This document shows, piece by piece, positions 4,617 through 9,459 of a stretch of DNA of 9,459 nucleotides. The stretch lies in contig JAWVZB010000113.1 of NCBI GenBank assembly GCA_033722375.1, positions 1 through 9,459 of the forward strand, read 5' to 3'. This DNA comes from JAWVZB01 sp033722375 (lineage in GTDB: Bacteria; Actinomycetota; Nitriliruptoria; Nitriliruptorales; Nitriliruptoraceae). The stretch's first letter is position 1. Each line of letters begins with the position of its first letter. Below the pieces are notes generated by a model. That model was not told where the DNA came from. It did no database searches and saw only the letters and a list, made by a program, of their open reading frames with translations. Made by a program: the position numbers and the translations under genes.

Positions 4617-6872
4617 ATGCCCCGCCGCTCGATCGCCGACCTGCTGGTTCGCCGCCGGTGGTGGGTGGTAGCCGCCACGCTCGCGTTCCTCGCCGTCGCT
4701 GGGGTGGTTGGCGGCGGGGTGGCAGACCGGCTCGTGTCGGGCGGCTTCGAGGACCCTGAGGCCGAATCCACCGTCGCCGCCGAGATCCTGAGTGAGGAGT
4801 TCGATGCCGGGACCCCGAACCTGGTCGCCGTCGTCGATGCCGGTCGCTCCGTCGACGACCCGTCGGGAGCGGAGGGGGGCGGGGCGCTCACCGCGGCGCT
4901 GGCGCAGGAGCCCGACGTCGCTGAGGTGGCCTCCTACTGGACGCTCGGCAACGCCCCGCCCCTTCGCTCGACGGACGGGACCAAGGCGCTCGTGCTCGCC
5001 CGCATCCGGGGCACCGAGGACCACGTCCTGGCCCGCGCCGGCGAGATCGCCGACGAGTACACCGGCGAGTTCCAAGGGCTCGAGGTCATGGTCGGCGGCC
5101 AGGCTGCGACCTTCGACGAGGTCAACCACGTCATCGAGGAGGACCTGCTACGCGCCGAGGCGATCGCGCTCCCGGTCACCCTGATCCTCCTGATCATCAT
5201 CTTCGGCAGCGTCGTGGCTGCGCTGCTGCCGCTGGCCGTCGGCGGGTTCGCGATCCTCGGCACCTTCCTGGCGCTGTACGTCATCGGTGGTCAGACCGAC
5301 GTGTCGATCTTCGCGCTCAACTTCACCACCGCGATGGGCCTCGGGCTCGCGATCGACTACGCGCTCCTCGTCGTGTCCCGCTTCCGCGAGGAGCTCGACG
5401 GCGGCTACGAGGTTCCGGTCGCGGTCCGGCGCACGCTCCAGACGGCGGGGCGGACGGTCGTGTTCAGCGCCGCCACCGTCGCGTCGTCGCTGGCGGCCCT
5501 GATCGTGTTCCGCTTCGCGTTCCTGCGCTCGTTCGCGTACGCCGGGATCGCGGTCGTGACGCTCGCCGCGATCGGGGCGGTGGTGGTCCTGCCGGCGATC
5601 CTCGCGCTCGTCGGCACCAACGTCGACCGCTGGCGGGTGCGCAAGCGCCGCCCTGCCGAGACCGGTCAGGAGGGGGACGGCATCTGGCACCGCATCGCGG
5701 TGACCGTGATGCGCCGCCCCATCCCGGTCGCCACCGCCGTGATCCTCTTCCTCGCGCTGCTCGGCGCCCCGTTCTTCGGGGTGGAGCTCGGGTTCCCCGA
5801 CGACCGCGTCCTGCCACCGTCGGCGCAGTCCCGCCAGGTCGGCGACGTCATCCGTGAGGACTTCACCTCTGCCGAGGCCGGGGCACTCAGCGTGATCGCG
5901 ACCAGCATCGGCGACCCGTCCTCCGAGGCGAACACGGCGGCGATCGACGCCTACGCCACCGAACTGTCCCGCGTGGACGGGGCCGCCCGTGTCGACGCGC
6001 TCACCGGCACCTACATCGGCGGCTTCCGCGTGCTCGGCCCCAGCGACTTCAGCCAGCGCTTCGCCACCGCCGGTGGCACCTACCTGTCGGTGGTGCCGTC
6101 GGTGGAGCCGATCTCGACCGAGGGTGAAGCGCTCGTCGCCGAAGTCCGCGCGGTCGACGCGCCCTTCGAGGAGGTCGTCGTGGGCGGGGCGCCGGCACAG
6201 CTCGTCGACGGGAAGGAAGGGATGATCGACCAGCTCCCCCTCGCCATCGGCCTCATCGCCGTGATCACGTTCGTGGTGCTGTTCCTCCAGTTCGGGTCCG
6301 TCCTCGTGCCGGTCAAGGCGATCGTGCTCAACCTCCTGTCGCTGTCGGCGACGTTCGGGGCGATGGTGTGGGTGTTCCAGGACGGCAACCTCTCGGGCCT
6401 GCTCGACTTCACCGCCACCGGGACGCTCGTGACCACGATGCCGGTCCTGATGTTCTGCGTCGCGTTCGGCCTGTCCATGGACTACGAGGTGTTCATGCTG
6501 TCTCGGATCAAGGAGGAGTACGACCGCACCGGTGACAACGAGGCCTCCGTGGCCATGGGACTCGAGCGGACGGGGCGGATCGTCACCGCCGCGGCCGTGC
6601 TGATCGCGGTCGTGTTCGCGGCCTTCTCGACGGGGCGGGTGTCGTTCATGAAGATGTTCGGCATCGGGATGACGCTCGCGGTGCTGGTCGACGCCTTCCT
6701 GATCCGCGCCACGCTGGTGCCCGCGTTCATGCGGTTGGCGGGGCGCGCGAACTGGTGGGCGCCGACCCCGCTCCGCCGGCTCCACGATCGGGTCGGCTTC
6801 CGCGAGGTGATCGAACTCCCCGACGAGGCCCCCCAGAAGGAGGGGACCGCTCCAGCCGAGCTCCAGACATGA
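4617..6872 (+). CDS. MmpL-family RND transporter
   Basis: Inner-membrane RND exporter of 751 residues with the duplicated MMPL architecture: one helix (15-36), an extracytoplasmic domain (about 40-180), a five-helix bundle (184-335), then helix seven (about 371-390), a second external domain (about 392-535) and a final bundle (539-702), 12 helices in all. Each half carries the Asp-Tyr pair of the MmpL proton relay: GLAIDYALL (Asp247-Tyr248) and GLSMDYEVF (Asp622-Tyr623). MmpL proteins export lipids, siderophores or hydrophobic drugs using the proton gradient; the cargo here cannot be read. I prefer the ATG at 4617 (GGAG at 4608-4611, 5 bases upstream), giving the usual start MPRRSIADLLVRRRWWVV; an in-frame TTG at 4563 would add 18 residues and has no RBS. 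First gene of an operon with a TetR regulator, whose ATG overlaps this stop by 4 bases (ATGA). Likely repressed through the operator at 4538-4560. Confidence 0.96.
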   Translation: MPRRSIADLLVRRRWWVVAATLAFLAVAGVVGGGVADRLVSGGFEDPEAESTVAAEILSEEFDAGTPNLVAVVDAGRSVDDPSGAEGGGALTAALAQEPDVAEVASYWTLGNAPPLRSTDGTKALVLARIRGTEDHVLARAGEIADEYTGEFQGLEVMVGGQAATFDEVNHVIEEDLLRAEAIALPVTLILLIIIFGSVVAALLPLAVGGFAILGTFLALYVIGGQTDVSIFALNFTTAMGLGLAIDYALLVVSRFREELDGGYEVPVAVRRTLQTAGRTVVFSAATVASSLAALIVFRFAFLRSFAYAGIAVVTLAAIGAVVVLPAILALVGTNVDRWRVRKRRPAETGQEGDGIWHRIAVTVMRRPIPVATAVILFLALLGAPFFGVELGFPDDRVLPPSAQSRQVGDVIREDFTSAEAGALSVIATSIGDPSSEANTAAIDAYATELSRVDGAARVDALTGTYIGGFRVLGPSDFSQRFATAGGTYLSVVPSVEPISTEGEALVAEVRAVDAPFEEVVVGGAPAQLVDGKEGMIDQLPLAIGLIAVITFVVLFLQFGSVLVPVKAIVLNLLSLSATFGAMVWVFQDGNLSGLLDFTATGTLVTTMPVLMFCVAFGLSMDYEVFMLSRIKEEYDRTGDNEASVAMGLERTGRIVTAAAVLIAVVFAAFSTGRVSFMKMFGIGMTLAVLVDAFLIRATLVPAFMRLAGRANWWAPTPLRRLHDRVGFREVIELPDEAPQKEGTAPAELQT

Positions 6873-7504
6873 CCACCGCCAGCGATGCCAAGGGTCGCCC
6901 GCACCGCGCCCCGCGCGGGGAGGGTGACCGTCTGCGGGTCGAGCTGCTCGACGCCGCCGAGCGGCTCCTGGCCGAGAAGGGATCGATCGAGGCGGTGTCG
7001 GTCCGTGCGGTCGCCACGGCGGTCGGGGTCACCCCACCGTCGATCTACCTCCACTTCGAGGACAAGGACGAACTCTTCTTCGAGGTGTGCCGCCGGGGCT
7101 TCCTGGACTTCGGCGCCGGGCTCGCTGCCGCCCTCGAAGGCGTAGAGGATCCAGTCGAGCAGGTGCGCGCTCTCGGGCGGGCCTACGTCCGCTTCGGGCT
7201 CGAGCGCCCCGAGCAGTACCGCATCCTGTTCGGCCAGAAGGTCGCGATCCCCGGTTCGATCGAGACCCCCGACGAGCTCCCCGGCATGCAGGCCTTCCAG
7301 GTCCTCGTCGATGCCATCGAGCGGGGCGTGGAGGCTGGCGCGTTCCGCGACGGCGATCCGGTCACGATGGCGATCGGGCTGTGGGCCACCACGCATGGCT
7401 ACGTCACGCTCACCCACTTCGAGGAGGACGCGCCCGACGAACTGCCGATCGGCGGGGCGCTCGAGGACGTGCTGGACCAGGCCATCCACGGCATCCTCGC
7501 CTGA
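6869..7504 (+). CDS. TetR-family repressor, probable regulator of the adjacent MmpL transporter
   Basis: TetR/AcrR-type repressor of 211 residues. The N-terminal DNA-binding domain (about 20-70) shows the family pattern: LLDAAERLLAEKGSIEAVSVRAVATAVGVTPPSIYLHFEDKDELF, with the helix-turn-helix at about 44-63. The rest is a helical ligand-binding and dimerisation domain; LWATTHGYVTL near 171-181 resembles the WHG-type C-terminal domain found in many TetR proteins. The start is set by overlap: its ATG (6869-6871) overlaps the transporter's TGA (6870-6872), so translation is probably coupled, and only a weak purine-rich stretch precedes it. An upstream in-frame start would extend deep into the transporter gene and is rejected. 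The palindrome over the operon promoter is the likely binding site, making a ligand-relieved feedback loop. The ligand, perhaps the transporter's cargo, is unknown. Confidence 0.95.
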   Translation: MTTASDAKGRPHRAPRGEGDRLRVELLDAAERLLAEKGSIEAVSVRAVATAVGVTPPSIYLHFEDKDELFFEVCRRGFLDFGAGLAAALEGVEDPVEQVRALGRAYVRFGLERPEQYRILFGQKVAIPGSIETPDELPGMQAFQVLVDAIERGVEAGAFRDGDPVTMAIGLWATTHGYVTLTHFEEDAPDELPIGGALEDVLDQAIHGILA

Positions 7505-7535
7505 CTCGTCCGGTTCGGCGTGTTCGGGCCAACCC

Positions 7536-7564
7536 TGGACCCCGTCGAGGAGACCTGCGATACT
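7536..7564 (+). promoter_or_regulatory. candidate extended -10 promoter for the six-helix membrane protein
   Basis: TGGACC (7536-7541) and GATACT (7559-7564) are separated by 17 bases, each matching consensus at four of six positions. TGC immediately before the -10 gives an extended TGn element. The predicted start is near 7571, with a leader of about 33 bases that contains the palindrome AGATATCT (7575-7582) and the AGGAGG RBS (7591-7596). Confidence 0.45.
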
Positions 7565-7603
7565 GCTTCTGGGCAGATATCTCGGCAACCAGGAGGGGCA
7601 CTC

Positions 7604-8323
7604 GTGGCCACACGGACGCGAACCGACACGAAGCTGATCTCGACCTTGTTCCTCGTCGGGGCGGCGCTCGCCGTGCTGGGGAACGGACTCCATCCGTTCT
7701 TCGCTGCGGACGCGACCGCGGCCGACATCGTGGCCGAAGCGAGCTCGAGCTCGCTGTGGCTGCCGGTGCACGTCGGGATCGGCATCGCACTCTTGATGCT
7801 GACCGGGGGGCTGGCGCTCCTCGCCGGCGCACTGCGCGACACACCGGGGCGCAGCTACGCGGCCCTGACCGCCGTCCTTGCGATCGTGGGTGGGACCATC
7901 TTCACGTTCCAGATCGCCGCCGTCGACGGGTACGCGATGCGAGCCGTGGCTGACCTGCCGCAGGGCGAGGCCGCCGCCGCAGCGATCGCCACACTCGGAG
8001 CCATCGACACCGGCCTCCTCTCGCTGTCTGTCATGCTGTTCCTCGGGCTGACGTTCGTAGCGCTGGGCGAGACCTGCGACAAGGCGGACATCTTCGCCGG
8101 ATGGATCCGCTGGACGGCCACGATCGCCGGAATCCTCGGGGTCATCGTCGGGCTGCTGATGCTCGCCGACACCGCCACCGACTTCACGTTCATCGCCTTC
8201 CGGGTGGTGGCGCTCGCGACGACGATCGTCGCGATCGGGATCGGAGTCGCGCTCCGGAAGGGTCCCGAGGTCATCGACCTCAGCACGGCCCCGTCAGAAT
8301 CGAAGACCACCACCCCCGCCTGA
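7604..8323 (+). CDS. six-helix integral membrane protein, function unknown
   Basis: I do not recognise this family with confidence. The protein is 239 residues with six predicted membrane helices at about 11-33, 51-77, 87-107, 127-153, 168-188 and 194-217. The N-terminus is short and basic (VATRTRTDTK), and the C-terminal tail (about 218-239) is hydrophilic and Ser/Thr-rich. Noticeable residues are NGLHPFF at the end of helix one, a His in helix two (PVHVGIG) and a lone Cys158 in the loop after helix four. The start is the GTG at 7604, because AGGAGG lies exactly 7 bases upstream and translation from there begins just before the first helix; an in-frame upstream ATG (7520) lacks such a site and would overlap the promoter candidate. 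It follows the tetR gene by 99 bases with its own promoter candidate, so membership of the mmpL operon is doubtful. Confidence 0.88.
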   Translation: MATRTRTDTKLISTLFLVGAALAVLGNGLHPFFAADATAADIVAEASSSSLWLPVHVGIGIALLMLTGGLALLAGALRDTPGRSYAALTAVLAIVGGTIFTFQIAAVDGYAMRAVADLPQGEAAAAAIATLGAIDTGLLSLSVMLFLGLTFVALGETCDKADIFAGWIRWTATIAGILGVIVGLLMLADTATDFTFIAFRVVALATTIVAIGIGVALRKGPEVIDLSTAPSESKTTTPA

Positions 8324-8324
8324 C

Positions 8325-8345
8325 CCGCGGGGACGGACCCCGCGG
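8325..8345 (+). other. hairpin A-B, competing with the downstream hairpin
   Basis: CCGCGGGG (8325-8332) and CCCCGCGG (8338-8345) form a perfect 8-base-pair stem with an ACGGA loop, starting 2 bases past the stop codon of the membrane protein gene. The right arm is also the left arm of the larger hairpin at 8335-8378, so the two cannot form together. If only one forms, the larger downstream one probably wins in the complete transcript, while this one can fold first. Confidence 0.4.
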
Positions 8346-8378
8346 CGGACCCTCGGGCTCCGGGAGCCGCGGGGGTCC
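8335..8378 (+). terminator. long GC hairpin, probable terminator after the membrane protein gene
   Basis: GGACCCCGCGGC (8335-8346) pairs with GCCGCGGGGGTCC (8366-8378) over 12 base pairs with a single bulged G, around a 19-base loop. It lies 12 bases past the stop codon. Only TATCCT follows rather than a T-run, as is common for strong GC hairpins at the ends of transcripts in high-GC actinobacteria. The stem ends right at a candidate -10 of the next gene. Confidence 0.5.
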
Positions 8379-8399
8379 TATCCTGCGCGGACGTCCGCG
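8379..8399 (+). promoter_or_regulatory. candidate -10 and 14-base palindrome ahead of the EmbR-like gene
   Basis: TATCCT (8379-8384) matches the -10 consensus at four of six positions. Directly after it, CGCGGACGTCCGCG (8386-8399) is a perfect 14-base palindrome covering the predicted transcription start near 8391. No good -35 exists 17 bases upstream (GGCTCC), so this promoter would need an activator. The palindrome ends 14 bases before the GTG at 8414, ideally placed for a repressor or for autoregulation. Confidence 0.4.
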
Positions 8400-8413
8400 A
8401 ACTGCGGGGTGGT

Positions 8414-9459
8414 GTGGAGTTCCGTGTCCTCGGGCCGCTCGAGGTCGTCGACGACGATGGCGAGCCCGTCGCGATCGGCGGACCGAAACCCAGGACCCTC
8501 ATCGCCGTGCTCGCGCTCGACGTCAGGCATGCGGTCTCGAGCGACAGGATTATCGACGCGATCTGGGGTGACGATCCACCAGACCGGGCCTCCGCAGCAC
8601 TACAGGTACACGTCTCGAAGCTACGCAGTGCACTCGGTGAGGGCACCATCCGGACCCGGCGTCCCGGGTATCTGCTCGATGTCCCGCCGGACGCGGTCGA
8701 CCACGTCCGGTTCGAACGCCACCACTCCGAGGGGCTGACCGCACTGGGAGCCGCCCAGTTCGACGACGCCGTCCACCATTTCGAGGCAGCGTTGGCGCTG
8801 TGGCGCGGAGCGCCGCTCGCTGACCTGCCCGACAGGAGGTTCGCCGACGCCACCGTGGCCGCCTTCACCCGAACCCGGGAAACGATCGAGCGCGGGCGGA
8901 TCGAAGCCGAGCTACGGCGCGGCAACCACGAAGCGGTGCTCACGGACGTCAGCGACCTCCTCGCCGCCAACCCGCTCGACGAGAGTGTGCGGGCGATGGC
9001 GATGCTGGCCCACTACCGCTCGGGGCGTACGGCGTCGGCCCTCGAGCTCTACGACGAGGGACGGCGCGAACTCGCGGAGGAGCTCGGGATGGATCCCGGT
9101 CCCGAGCTCGAGGCGCTCCACCGACAGATCCTGGACCACGACCCGTCGCTGGCTGCCGAGGCGGAGCTACCGCATGAACTCGGGGGTACCACCACCCAAC
9201 GACGCTCGCTGACCGATGCGCTGCGCCCGGTCCTCCAGCTTGGGGAACGGACCGTCGAGCTCGAACGTCCGGTCGTGACCCTTGGCAGACATCCGGATCG
9301 GGTCGTCCACGTAGAAGATCCCAAGGCGAGCCGTCGACATGCGGAGATCCGGCGGATCGGCGAGCTCTACATCATCCGCGACCAGGGATCGACCAACGGC
9401 ACGATCGTCAACGGCGCCCCCGTGCTCGAGGCGGAGCTCGCAGACGGCGACGAGATCGA
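8414..9459 (+). CDS. EmbR/SARP-type regulator with winged helix, BTAD and FHA domain (partial, 3' end outside window)
   Basis: The frame is open for 348 residues to the window edge. Residues 1-95 are the OmpR-type winged helix of SARP regulators: VEFRVLGPLEVVDDDGEPV start, IGGPKPRTLIAVLAL, and ALQVHVSKLRSALG recognition region. Residues about 100-245 are the helical BTAD, including RFADATVAAF, LLAANPLDESVRAMAMLAHYRSGR and ELGMDPGPELEALHRQIL. From about 278 an FHA domain starts, with its phosphothreonine-binding landmarks Gly291-Arg292, SRRH (306-309) and STNGT (326-330). This is the domain order of Mycobacterium EmbR, a DNA-binding activator whose FHA domain docks phosphorylated Ser/Thr kinases. 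The GTG at 8414 is chosen because it gives the exact N-terminus typical of SARP proteins and has GGGGTGG just upstream. What lies after the FHA domain is unseen. The target genes are unknown; the PASTA kinase at 354-1733 is a possible but unproven partner. Confidence 0.93.
   Translation, partial: MEFRVLGPLEVVDDDGEPVAIGGPKPRTLIAVLALDVRHAVSSDRIIDAIWGDDPPDRASAALQVHVSKLRSALGEGTIRTRRPGYLLDVPPDAVDHVRFERHHSEGLTALGAAQFDDAVHHFEAALALWRGAPLADLPDRRFADATVAAFTRTRETIERGRIEAELRRGNHEAVLTDVSDLLAANPLDESVRAMAMLAHYRSGRTASALELYDEGRRELAEELGMDPGPELEALHRQILDHDPSLAAEAELPHELGGTTTQRRSLTDALRPVLQLGERTVELERPVVTLGRHPDRVVHVEDPKASRRHAEIRRIGELYIIRDQGSTNGTIVNGAPVLEAELADGDEI

Noticed and set aside
4559..4759. ATG at 4559 as a near-leaderless start after the strong promoter
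   Set aside because: It is in a different frame from the transporter and gives a 66-residue Arg/Pro-rich peptide. It also lies inside the operator.
5148..6785. 545-codon open frame on the minus strand across the transporter gene
   Set aside because: Its translation is a low-complexity run rich in Arg, His, Asp and Glu, as expected from the reverse of high-GC codons. It has no domain and lies antisense to a clear MmpL gene.
7575..7582. palindrome AGATATCT in the leader of the six-helix protein as an operator
   Set aside because: Eight bases is too short to rely on and no regulator gene is tied to it.
6482..7771. 429-codon minus-strand open frame
   Set aside because: It is antisense to the transporter end, the TetR gene and the start of the membrane protein. 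No recognisable motif.
7855..8970. 371-codon minus-strand open frame
   Set aside because: It is antisense to the six-helix protein and the EmbR-like regulator. The Ser/Ala/Arg-rich low-complexity composition marks it as a shadow.
1..9459. tRNA, rRNA, CRISPR array, insertion sequence or prophage genes
   Set aside because: I looked for clover-leaf stems with CCA-like ends, regular repeats with spacers, transposase motifs and terminal inverted repeats, and saw none. Every sizeable stretch is explained by ordinary chromosomal genes.

Overview
The window is very GC-rich and protein-dense, with strong AGGAGG-type ribosome binding sites, GTG starts and a C- and G-biased third codon position. Together with a PASTA-type Ser/Thr kinase, an EmbR/SARP-type regulator, an MmpL transporter and a Rv0577-like double-VOC protein, this points to a high-GC actinomycete-type bacterium (Actinomycetota). 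The genus cannot be read from this sequence. I saw no sign of phage, insertion sequences, CRISPR, tRNA or rRNA.

Layout. The left third is read leftward: an enoyl-CoA hydratase/isomerase (crotonase) gene (2567-1782), a membrane-anchored PASTA Ser/Thr kinase (1733-354) 48 bases behind it, then after a 172-base gap a tiny secreted peptide of 48 residues (181-35). From 2648 everything reads rightward. First come three VOC (glyoxalase/dioxygenase-fold) genes: one double-domain protein, then two single-domain paralogues of 133 residues each that are tandem duplicates. Next is a two-gene operon, an MmpL/RND transporter overlapped by 4 bases by a TetR repressor (4617-7504). A six-helix membrane protein of unknown function follows (7604-8323). 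Last is the first 348 codons of an EmbR-like transcription factor (winged helix, BTAD, FHA) that runs off the right edge.

How the parts may work together. The best-supported regulatory unit is the mmpL-tetR operon. A near-consensus promoter (TTGACA-N17-TATAAC) overlaps an inverted repeat with two perfect 8-base arms, which is where an autoregulating TetR repressor would sit, so the exporter is probably derepressed by a ligand that TetR senses. The window also holds both partner classes of a phospho-signalling pair known from mycobacteria: a Ser/Thr kinase and an FHA-containing EmbR-type regulator. They are about 6.7 kb apart and not in one operon, so a direct link is only a hypothesis. The intergenic DNA before the EmbR-like gene is rich in structure: two mutually exclusive GC hairpins, a possible -10 box, and a perfect 14-base palindrome near the probable transcription start.

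I did not find a clearly new multi-gene system. The items most worth following up are the TetR operator, the 48-residue secreted peptide, the competing hairpins and palindrome ahead of the EmbR-like gene, and the tandem VOC duplication with similar promoters.
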